From contig JAZARR010000084.1 in NCBI GenBank assembly GCA_037389465.1, positions 62,001 through 126,000 on the forward strand: a stretch of 64,000 bases of DNA, written 5' to 3'. This DNA is from Baylisascaris procyonis. Taxonomy: Eukaryota > Nematoda > Chromadorea > Rhabditida > Ascarididae. Made by a program: the position numbers and the translations under genes. Below, piece after piece: positions 24,393 through 38,000 of this stretch. The notes under the pieces were generated by a model. It was not told where the DNA came from. It did no database searches and was given only the letters and a program-made list of their open reading frames with translations. Position 1 is the first letter of the stretch. Each line of letters begins with the position of its first letter.

Positions 24393-25974
24393 ATGGAATC
24401 TGTGCGTGCGAAAAACGATGAATTAGAGCAACTCGAACGAAGACTTTTCGCTATCGACAGCAAATTGCAACATGCGAGACGAACACGGGTGACTTTTTCA
24501 ACTTTATTAATAATTTCTTCAAATAGTCCAATCATTTTATACAATCTCAGCAATAGAAATAGCCGACTTTATGATTGCAAAGATACTATTGAGTTCGTCG
24601 ATTTCAAAAGTAGAAGTAATCGCAGAAATGTCATACTCTTGTTTTATAACAAACAATTTTCTGATCATTTTATATTTATTCCCAATCGTATAAGATTTAC
24701 AAATCATGATACGTTCTTCTGGATCCAGAAATAAGCATCTTTTCAGGACGAATATATCGACTTTCTGAGGAAGAAATATCCACAATGGAAACCACCTGAG
24801 CTCCCTACTTATAATAAGGTGAGCGCATTTATGCTTAGTAATGGTCGCACTTGTATTAAAATAAGCAGATATGATGAGCATGCTATACTGCTTCTAATGA
24901 CGGAGCTTTTTGATAATATGAGATAGGCTAATGAAGGGTCAGGATTTAAAAACTACTTTTCATGGACCGTTTAATTCCTCCGGTTGAATATTTATATCGT
25001 GGATAGAAGCCATCAGTCCCTTCTTTCCCAGTCCACTTCCAAGAGTGCAAATTTCATGCAATATTGCAATTTGTGCAATTTTTCTCTCTGGAATGGAATA
25101 TTCACTCCATATTTTTCATTATTAAATTCTTTGCGTAATCAAATGGATCACAATTCTCAGCTGTACGTTTCAGTTTGATTTTTCAAAAAAAAAAAAGCAA
25201 AAGGTTCAGCTATTGCTCAAAATATTCGATTTTATCAGTTTCCTGCCTTGTAACTCATTTCCTTGAAATAATTAAGGCTAACCTAAATTTTCTTTGATCT
25301 AAAATATCACCAAATACGTCTTTTCTATACTATTTTGTCCATGTGCGCATAAGAGATTTACTCCAACAAAATCAATCATAAGTGCATAAAAATTCCCCCT
25401 TCATTGTCTAGCCGATTTGTCAATATAAACAAATGTAATCGCATATAGCAGTCATAAGTGGCTATTATTTATTCATCATTTATTTACTTATTTTGTTCAC
25501 AAATTTATACATTTTACCCTCCTGAAACACTTAGATGGAGAAGGCAACGCCTGTCTCACCGAATTTCACCGACTACCGACCAACTTCTTTAAAAAAGCTC
25601 ATTGACCAATTGGCAACAAGCAAATATCATTGGGACATTAATCGACGACGACCGCCAAAAAGATTAATTGAGCCGAAACTCGAACCCAATGATCCCGTAC
25701 CTTCAAGGTATTATTTATCTATTCATTTACCTATATCTTTATTTATCTGTTTATTTCTCGGCTTCTTTATTTGTTTGTCTGTCCATCTATTTATTTATCT
25801 ACTTACTTTTCTGCTTCTTTATCTGTTTATTTATCTGTTTTTTTATCTATTCATTTAACCATTTAATTATCTGCTTACCTAATTATTAACTAATTAATTA
25901 ATTAATTTAGTTGTTTATTCATTTATTTATTCATTCATTTTTTTATTCATTTATCCATCTATCTATCTATCTAC

Positions 25975-26054
<80 letters not shown>

Positions 26055-29000
26055 CGTATATACATATTTACAATTCCAATTCAAATTCAATCCAATTCAA
26101 CCCAATTGCTATTCAATTCCTATTCGGAATTGAAATAGGAAACCAAGTGAATTGATTGGGAATAGGATTGCACAGAAATTCAGTTGAACAAAAATTGCAT
26201 TGAATAAAAGTAGGATTGAATGGGAATTGAATTAAATATATAAGGATTGAATAGGCATTGGATTGATTAGTTATTGTCCCATCATATCGTATCATATTGT
26301 GTCATATTCTATCGTATCGTTTCGCATCGTATCGTATCGTATCGTATCGTATCGTATTTTATCGTATCGTATCGTATCGTATCGTATCATATCGTATCGC
26401 ATCGTATCATATCGTGTGATATGAAATGCTATGGTATGCTATAATATGGTATGATATGGTGTGATATGAAATGATATGGTGTAATGTGGTATATCGTGTC
26501 ATATCATTTCACATCGTATCATATCGTATCAAGTCGTATCATCTCGTGCCATCATCTATTATCTGGCATCATCTCGTATCATCCGGTATCCACCCGTATC
26601 ACCTCGCACCATCTCGTATGATCTCCTACCACCTCGAGTCATCTCGTATCATCTCGCGTCATCTCGCATCATATCGTACCATATCGTAACATGTCGTATT
26701 GTGTCATATGATATGTTATGTTATGGTATACTGTGGTGCGATATGGTATGATATGATATGATATGTTATGGTATGGTACCATGTGGTATGATAGGGTATG
26801 ATATGGCATGGTATGGCACGATATGGTATGATATCGTGTGATATGGTATGGTATGGTATGTCGTATCATATTGTATCTTATCATATCATCTCTTCTGATG
26901 CCGTCTAAAATCGTCTCATCTCGTATCACATCGTTCCATACCTTATCATATCGTATCATATCGTATTATAACTCATCATATCATAAGGCAATCTACCATA
27001 TTGTTTCCTATCGCATCGTATCGTATCATCTCATCTCATCTCAGGTCGTATCGTATCGTGTCGTATCCTATGGTATGGTGTTGTATGATATGATATGGTA
27101 TGCTATGATATGGTACGACATGGTATGATACGTTATACCGTATCATCTCGTATCATATCGCACCATCTCATTTCGCCTTGTACCATATTCTTTCATACCG
27201 TGTCACATATACCATATCGTAACATATCGTAACATATCGTAACATATCGTATCATATCGTATCGTGTCGTATCATGTCGTACCGTTTCGTATTATATCAT
27301 ACGGTATGGTATCTTATTGTATGACATGGTATGATATGATGGCATCTTATTGTATGATATGGTACAATGTGGTGTGGTGTGGCATGATATGATATGTCGT
27401 ACTATATCGTATCATATCGTATCATCTCGCCTCATCTCGTGTCATCTCCTACGATCTCTATCATCTCGTATCATCTCGTCTCATCTCGTATCATCTCTAT
27501 CATCTCGCATCATCTCGTCTCAACCCGTGTCATACAGCCTCATCTCGCATCATCTCGTGTCATCTCGTTTTGGTATCATATCGTACATGTCGCAACAAAT
27601 CGTACCATATGATACGATATGGTATCATCTCCCCTCATCTCTTACCACGTCTTATCATATAATATCATGTCATTTACCGTCATATCGGATCACATCATAT
27701 GCCGTATCATACCGTATCATATCCTATAATATCATATGCTATGGTATGGTATGACATGGTACGGTATGGCACGATATGATGTGGGGTGGTATGGTGTGAT
27801 GTGGTATAGCATGGTATGATATCGTATGATATGGTACATCGTGTCATCTCCTATCATCTCTTCTCATCTTGCATCATACTGTTTCATATAGTACCATATC
27901 GCAATATATCCTACCATGTCTTGTCGTGTGGAATCGCATAATTTCATCTCATATCATCTCGTCCCAGCTTGTATCATCTCGTCTCATGTCACCTCATCTC
28001 GTATGATATTACATCGTGTCGTGTCATCTCGTATCACCTCATGTCATATCGTATCATATCGTACTATACCGTTCCGTATCGTATCCTATCGCATCATGTT
28101 CTGTAATATCGCATCATATGGCTTGGCATGGTTTCATAACGTATCATATCGTATCATGTCGTACCACATCCTGTTGTATCGTATCACATCGTGCCACAAT
28201 GTATCATATAGGATAATCTATCCTATCCCGTCGCATCCTTTCATGTCTTATCATCTCATCTCATCTGATATCGTGTCGTATCGTATCGTATCGTATGGTC
28301 TTCTACGATATTATTTCGTATGCCATGATATGGTACAATATGGTATGATGTGGAATGCTGGTATGATATGATGTATCCCGTCATATCGTATAACCTCGTC
28401 TCACCTCGCATCATCTCGTATCATCTCGCATCGCATCGTTTCCTATCGTATCATATCGTATCATATCGTTAGATATCGTACCATACCGTATGATATCTTC
28501 TCATATGGTATCACATCGTGCCATGTGCTATCCTATCGCATCGTTTCCCTTCGCATGGTACAATATCGTATCCCATGGTATCATATGTTATGCTATGACA
28601 CGGTACGATACGGAATTACATGATATGGTGTGGTATAATACGCAAAATATGGTATGATACGGTATGATGTGGTACGATATGGTATGTCGTATCATTCGTA
28701 CCATACCGTATCATATCGCATCATGTCGTGAGATATCGCACCACATCTTGCCGTGTCGTATCATATGGTATCACGTCGTGTCACATCCTACCCTATGGCA
28801 TCATATCGTATCGAATCATGTGTCATGGTATGATATCGCACGACATGGTATGGTATGATCTGATAGTCTCAGACGGTGCAATATGATACGGTGATGATAT
28901 CTTATATCGCATCGTGTCGTATCATACCGTATCATATCCTATCATATCCTATCATATCGTGAGGTATCGTACCATATCATGCCGTATCATATCCATCATA

Positions 29001-32000
29001 TCGTATCATATCGTGAGATATCGTAGGATACCTCGTCGTGTGGCATCATATGGCATCACGTCGAATCATTGGCATCACGTCGAATCATATGCTATCGTAT
29101 CGCATCGTACCGTATAGTATGTTACGGTATGATATGGTGCAATATGGTATGGTGTGATATGATACGGCTAATACGGTACGATATGATACCGCGATGACAT
29201 GATAGATCCCATCGTATCGTATCGCGCCGTATCGTACCGTATCATGCCGTATCATGTCGTATCATATCGTATCATATGGTATCATATCTTGAGATATCGC
29301 AACATATCATGTCGTATCTTTCTATTATTCCGTATCATATCGTATCATATCGTGAGATATCGTAGTATGCGTCGTCATGTTATATCATATGGTATCACGT
29401 CGAATCATATGCTATCGTATCGTATGTTATGGTATGATATGGTGCGACATGATATGGTATGACACGACACGGCTTAATACGGTACGGTATGATACGGTGA
29501 TGATATGATAGATCGTATCATATCGTATCGTACCGTATCCTACCGTATCATACCGTATCATGTCGTATCATATCGTGAGATATCGTACCATATCATGTCA
29601 TATCTTTTCCATCATACCGTATCATATCGTGTCATGTCTTGAGATATCGTAGGATACCTCGTCGTGTTGTATCATATGGTATCACGTCGAATCATAGGCT
29701 ATCGAACCGTATCCTATCGTATCCTATGTTATGGTATGATACGATGCGATATGATATGCTATGATACGATGCGGCCTAATACGGTACGATGTGATACGGT
29801 TATGATATGATAGATCGTATCATATCGCATCGTACTATATCTGGTCGTATCATACCGTATGATGTCGTATCATATCGTATCATCGTGAGATATCGTACCA
29901 TGTCATATCATATCTTTCCTATCATACCCTATCATATCGTATCATATCGCGAGATATCGTAGTATGCGTCGTCATGTTATGTCATATGGTATCACGTCGA
30001 ATCATATGCTATCGTATCGTATGTTATGGTATGATATGGTGCGACATGATATGGTATTACACGACACGGCTTAACACGGTACGGTGTGATACGGTGATGA
30101 TATGATAGATCGTTTCATATCGTATCGTACTGTATCGCATCGTATGATATCGTATCATGTCGTATCATATCGTATCATCGTGAGATATCGTACCATGTCA
30201 TATCATATCTTTCCTATCATACCCTATCATATCGTATCATATCGCGAGATATCGTAGTATGCGTCGTCATGTTATGTCATATGGTATCACGTCGAATCAT
30301 ATGCTATCGTATCGTATGTTATGGTATGATATGGTGCGACATGATATGGTATGACACGACACGGCTTAACACGGTACGGTGTGATACGGTGATGATATGA
30401 TAGATCGTTTCATATCGTATCGTACTGTATCGCATCGTATGATATCGTATCATGTCGTATCATATCGTATCATCGTGAGATATCGTACCATGTCATATCA
30501 TATCTTTCCTATCATACCCTATCATATCGTATCATATCGCGAGATATCGTAGTATGCGTCGTCATGTTATGTCATATGGTATCACGTCGAATCATATGCT
30601 ATCGTATCGTATGTTATGGTATGATATGGTGCGACATGATATGGTATGACACGACACGGCTTAATACGGTACGGTGTGATACGGTGATGATATGATAGAT
30701 CGTTTCATATCGTATCGTGCTGTATCGCATCGTGTCATATCGTATCATGTCGTATCATATCGTATCCTATCGTGAGATATCGTACCATGTCATATCATAT
30801 CTTTCCTATCATACCCTATCATATCGTATCATATCGTGAGATATCGTAGGATACCTCGTCGTGTTGTATCATATGGTATCACGTCGAATCATATCCTATC
30901 GTATCGTATGTTATGGTATGATATGGTGCGACATGATATGGTATGACACGATACGGCCTAGTACGGTACGGTGTGATACGGTGATGATATGATAGATCGT
31001 TTCATATCGCATCGTACTGTATCGGGTCGTATCATACCGTACGATGTCGTATCATATCGTATTATATCGTGAGATATCGTAGGATACCTCGTCGTGTTGT
31101 ATCATATGGTATCACGTCGAATCATATCCTATCGCATCGTATGTTATTGTATGATATGGTGCGACATGATATGGTATGACACGACACGGCTTAATACGGT
31201 ACGGTATGATACGGTGATGATACGATAGATCGTATCATATCGTGAGATATCGTAGGATACCTCGTCGTGTTGTATCATATGGTATCACGTCGAATCATAT
31301 CCTATCGTATCGTATGTTATAGTATGATACGGTGCGATATGGTATTCTATGATACGATGCGGCGTAATACGGTACGGTGTGATACGGTTATGATATGATA
31401 GATCGTATCATATCGTATCGTACTATATCTGGTCGTATCATACCGTATGATGTCGTATCATATCGTATCATCGTGAGATATCGTACCATGTCATATCATA
31501 TCTTTCCTATCATACCCTATCATATCGTATCATATCGCGAGATATCGTAGTATGCGTCGTCATGTTATATCATATGGTATCACGTCGAATCATATGCTAT
31601 CGTATCGTATGTTATGGTATGATATGGTGCGACATGATATGGTATGACACGACACGGCTTAATACGGTACGGTATGATACGGTGATGATATGATAGATCG
31701 TATCATATCGTATCGTACCGTATCCTACCGTATCATACCGTATCATGTCGTATCATATCGTGAGATATCGTACCATATCATGTCATATCTTTTCCATCAT
31801 ACCGTATCATATCGTGTCATGTCTTGAGATATCGTAGGATACCTCGTCGTGTTGTATCATATGGTATCACGTCGAATCATATGCTATCGTATCGTATGTT
31901 ATGGTATGATATGGTGCGACATGATATGGTATGACACGACACGGCTTAATACGGTACGGTGTGATACGGTGATGATATGATAGATCGTTTCATATCGTAT

Positions 32001-35000
32001 CGTACTGTATCGCATCGTATCATATCGTATCATGTCGTATCATATCGTATCATATCGTGAGATATCGTAGGATACCTCGTCGTGTTGTATCATATGGTAT
32101 CACGTCGAATCATATGCTATCGAATCGTATCCTATCGTACCGTATGTTATGGTATGATACGGTGCGATATGATATTCTATGATACGATGCGGCGTAATAC
32201 GGTACGGTGTGATACGGTGATGATATGATAGATCGTTTCATATCGTATCGTACTATATCTGGTCGTATCATACCGTATGACGTCGTATCATATCGTATCA
32301 TCGTGAGATATCGTACCATGTCATATCATATCTTTCCTATCATACCCTATCATATCGTATCATATCGCGAGATATCGTAGGATACCTCGTCGTGTTGTAT
32401 TATATGGTATCACGTCGAATCATATGCTATCGAATCGTATCCTATCGTATCGTATGTTATGGTATGATATGGTGCGACATGATATGGTATGACACGACAC
32501 GGCTTAATACGGTACGGTGTGATACGGTGATGATATGATAGATCGTTTCATATCGTATCGTACTGTATCGCATCGTATCATATCGTATCATGTCGTATCA
32601 TATCGTATCATATCGTGAGATATCGTAGGATACCTCGTCGTGTTGTATCATATGGTATCACGTCGAATCATATGCTATCGTATCGCATCGTATCGTATCG
32701 TATCGTATCGTATGTTATGGTATGATATGGTGCGATATGATATGGTATGATACGATACGGCCTAGTACGGTACGGTGTGATACGGTGATGATATGATAGA
32801 TCGTTTCATATCGTATCGTACTGTATCGGGTCGTATCATACCGTATGATGTCGTATCATATTGTATCATATCGTGAGATATCGCACCATATCATGTCATA
32901 TCTTTTCTATCATACCGTATCATATCGTATCATATCGCGAGATATGGTAGTATACGTCGTCGTGTTGTATCATATGGTATCACGTCGAATCATATGCTGT
33001 CGTATCGCATCGTATCATATCCTATCGTATGTTATGGTAAGATATGGTGCGATATAGTATGGTATGATAGGATACGGCCTAATACGGTACCGTATGATAC
33101 GGTGATGATATGATGGATCGTATCATATCGTGTCGTGCCGTATGGTATCATATCATACCGTATCATGTCGTATCATATCGCATCATCGTGAGATATCGTA
33201 CCATATTTTGTCGTGTCTTTCTATCATACCGTATCATATCGTATCATAACGTGAGATATCGCAGGATACGTCGTGTTGTATCATATGGTATCTCGTCGAA
33301 TCAGATGCTATCGTATCGTATCGTATCATATCGGATGTTATGGTATGATATGGTGCGATATGATATGGTATGATACGATACGGCCTAGTACGGTACGGTG
33401 TGATACGGTGATGATATGATAGATCGTTTCATATCGTATCGTCCTGTATCGGGTCGTGTCATACCGTACGATGTCGTATCATATCGTATTATATCGTGAG
33501 ATATCGTAGGATACCTCGTCGTGTTGTATCATATGGTATCACGTCGAATCATATGCTATCGAATCGTATCCTATCGTATCGTATGTTATAGTATGATACG
33601 GTGCGATATGGTATTCTATGATACGATGCGGCGTAATACGGTACGGTGTGATACGGTTATGATATGATAGATCGTATCATATCGTATCGTACTATATCTG
33701 GTCGTATCATACCGTATGATGTCGTATCATATCGTATCATCGTGAGATATCGTACCATGTCATATCATATCTTTCCTATCATACCCTATCATATCGTATC
33801 ATATCGCGAGATATCGTAGTATGCGTCGTCATGTTATATCATATGGTATCACGTCGAATCATATGCTATCGTATCGTATGTTATGGTATGATATGGTGCG
33901 ACATGATATGGTATGACACGACACGGCTTAATACGGTACGGTATGATACGGTGATGATATGATAGATCGTATCATATCGTATCGTACCGTATCCTACCGT
34001 ATCATACCGTATCATGTCGTATCATATCGTGAGATATCGTACCATATCATGTCATATCTTTTCCATCATACCGTATCATATCGTGTCATGTCTTGAGATA
34101 TCGTAGGATACCTCGTCGTGTTGTATCATATGGTATCACGTCGAATCATATGCTATCGTATCGTATGTTATGGTATGATATGGTGCGACATGATATGGTA
34201 TGACACGACACGGCTTAATACGGTACGGTGTGATACGGTGATGATATGATAGATCGTTTCATATCGTATCGTACTGTATCGCATCGTATCATATCGTATC
34301 ATCGTGAGATATCGTACCATGTCATATCATATCTTTCCTATCATACCCTATCATATCGTATCATATCGCGAGATATCGTAGTATGCGTCGTCATGTTATA
34401 TCATATGGTATCACGTCGAATCATATGCTATCGTATCGTATGTTATGGTATGATATGGTGCGACATGATATGGTATGACACGACACGGCTTAATACGGTA
34501 CGGTATGATACGGTGATGATATGATAGATCGTATCATATCGTATCGTACCGTATCCTACCGTATCATACCGTATCATGTCGTATCATATCGTGAGATATC
34601 GTACCATATCATGTCATATCTTTTCCATCATACCGTATCATATCGTGTCATGTCTTGAGATATCGTAGGATACCTCGTCGTGTTGTATCATATGGTATCA
34701 CGTCGAATCATATGCTATCGTATCGTATGTTATGGTATGATATGGTGCGACATGATATGGTATGACACGACACGGCTTAATACGGTACGGTGTGATACGG
34801 TGATGATATGATAGATCGTTTCATATCGTATCGTACTGTATCGCATCGTATCATATCGTATCATGTCGTATCATATCGTATCATATCGTGAGATATCGTA
34901 GGATACCTCGTCGTGTTGTATCATATGGTATCACGTCGAATCATATGCTATCGAATCGTATCCTATCGTACCGTATGTTATGGTATGATACGGTGCGATA

Positions 35001-38000
35001 TGATATTCTATGATACGATGCGGCGTAATACGGTACGGTGTGATACGGTGATGATATGATAGATCGTTTCATATCGTATCGTACTATATCTGGTCGTATC
35101 ATACCGTATGATGTCGTATCATATCGTATCATCGTGAGATATCGTACCATGTCATATCATATCTTTCCTATCATACCCTATCATATCGTATCATATCGCG
35201 AGATTTCGTAGGATACCTCGTCGTGTTGTATTATATGATATCACGTCGAATCATATGCTATCGAATCGTATCCTATCGTATCGTATGTTATGGTATGATA
35301 TGGTGCGACATGATATGGTATGACACGACACGGCTTAATACGGTACGGTGTGATACGGTGATGATATGATAGATCGTTTCATATCGTATCGTACTGTATC
35401 GCATCGTATCATATCGTATCATGTCGTATCATATCGTATCATATCGTGAGATATCGCACCATATCATGTCATATCTTTTCTATCATACCGTATCATATCG
35501 TATCATATCGCGAGATATGGTAGTATACGTCGTCGTGTTGTATCATATGGTATCACGTCGAATCATATGCTGTCGTATCGCATCGTATCATATCCTATCG
35601 TATGTTATGGTAAGATATGGTGCGATATAGTATGGTATGATAGGATACGGCCTAATACGGTACCGTATGATACGGTGATGATATGATGGATCGTATCATA
35701 TCGTGTCGTGCCGTATGGTATCATATCATACCGTATCATGTCGTATCATATCGCATCATCGTGAGATATCGTACCATATTTTGTCGTGTCTTTCTATCAT
35801 ACCGTATCATATCGTATCATAACGTGAGATATCGCAGGATACGTCGTGTTGTATCATATGGTATCTCGTCGAATCAGATGCTATCGTATCGTATCGTATC
35901 ATATCGGATGTTATGGTATGATATGGTGCGATATGATATGGTATGATACGACGCGGCCTTATACGGTATGGTATGATACGGTGATGATATGATGGATCGT
36001 ATCATATCGTATCGTACCGTATCGCAACGTATCGTACCATATCATGTCGCATCATATCGTGAGATATCGTACCATATCATGTCGTATCTTTTCTATCATA
36101 CCGTATCGTATCATATCGTGAGATATCGTAGGATACCTCGTCGTGTTGTATCATATGGTATCACGTCGAATCATATGCTATCGTATCGCATCGTATCGTA
36201 TCGTATCCTATCGTACGTTATGGTATGATATGGTGCGATATGATATGGTATGATACGATACGGCCTAGTACGGTACGGTGTGATACGGTGATGATATGAT
36301 AGATCGTTTCATATCGTATCGTACTGTATCGGGTCGTATCATACCGTATGATGTCGTATCATATTGTATCATATCGTGAGATATCGTACCATATCATGTC
36401 ATATCTTTTCTATCATACCGTATCATATCGTATCATATCGCGAGATATGGTAGTATACGTCGTCGTGTTGTATCATATGGTATCATGTCGAATCATATGC
36501 TATCGTATCGCATCGTATCGTATCGTATGTTACGGCATGATATGGTGCATTATGGTATGGTGTGATATGATACGGGCTAATACTGTACGATATGATACGG
36601 TGATGATATGACAGATCGTATCATATCGTATCGTACCGTATCACACCGTATCATGTCGTATCATATCGTATCATATCGTATTATATCGTGAGATATCGCA
36701 CCATATCATGTCGTATCTTTCTATCATACCGTATCATATCGTATCATATCGGGAGATATCGTAGGATACGTCGTGTTGTATCATATGGTATCTCGCCGAA
36801 TCATATGCTGTCGTATCGCATCGTATCGTATCGTATCGTATCGTATCGTATGTTATGGTATGATATGGTGCGATATGATATGGTATGATACCATACGGCC
36901 TAGTACGGTACGGTGTGATACGGTGATGATATGATAGATCGTTTCATATCGTATCGTACTGTATCGTGTCGTATCATACCGTATGATCTCGTATCATATC
37001 GTATCATATCGTGAGATATCGTACCATATCATGTCATATCTTTTCTATCATACCTTATCATATCGTATCATATCGCGAGATATGGTAGTATACGTCGTCG
37101 TGTTGTATCATATGGTATCACGTCGAATCATATGCTATCGTATCGCATCGTATCGTATCGTATGTTACGGCATGATATGGTGCATTATGGTATGGTGTGA
37201 TATGATACGGGCTAATACGGTACGATATGATACGGTGATGATATGACAGATCGTATCATATCGTATCGTACCGTATCACACCGTATCATGTCGTATCATA
37301 TCGTATCATATCGTATTATATCATGAGATATCGCACCATATCATGTCGTATCTTTCTATCATACCGTATCATATCGTATCATATCGGGAGATATCGTAGG
37401 ATACGTCGTGTTGTATCATATGGTATCTCGCCGAATCATATGCTGTCGTATCGCATCGTATCATATCCTATCGTATGTTATGGTAAGATATGGTGCGATA
37501 TAGTATGGTATGATAGGATACGGCCTAATACGGTACCGTATGATACGGTGATGATATGATGGATCGTATCATATCGTATCGTGCCGTATGGTATCATATC
37601 ATACCGTATCATGTCGTATCATATCGCATCATCGTGAGATATCGTACCATATTTTGTCGTATCTTTCTATCATACCGTATCATATCGTATCATATCGTGA
37701 GATATCGCAGGATACGTCGTGTTGTATCATATGGTATCTCGTCGAATCAGATGCTATCGTATCGTATCGTATCATATCGTATGTTATGGTATGATATGGT
37801 GCGATATGATATGGTATGATACGACGCGGCCTTATACGGTATGGTATGATACGGTGATGATATGATGGATCGTATCATATCGTATCGTACCGTATCGCAA
37901 CGTATCATACCATATCATGTCGCATCATATCGTGAGATACCGTACCATATCATGTCGTATCTTTTTTATCATACCGTATGATATCGTATCATATCGCGAG

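Noticed and set aside
24245..24881. Minus-strand frames opposite exons 1-2 of the coiled-coil gene
   Set aside because: They are shadows of the plus-strand exons, whose phases and continuity are coherent.
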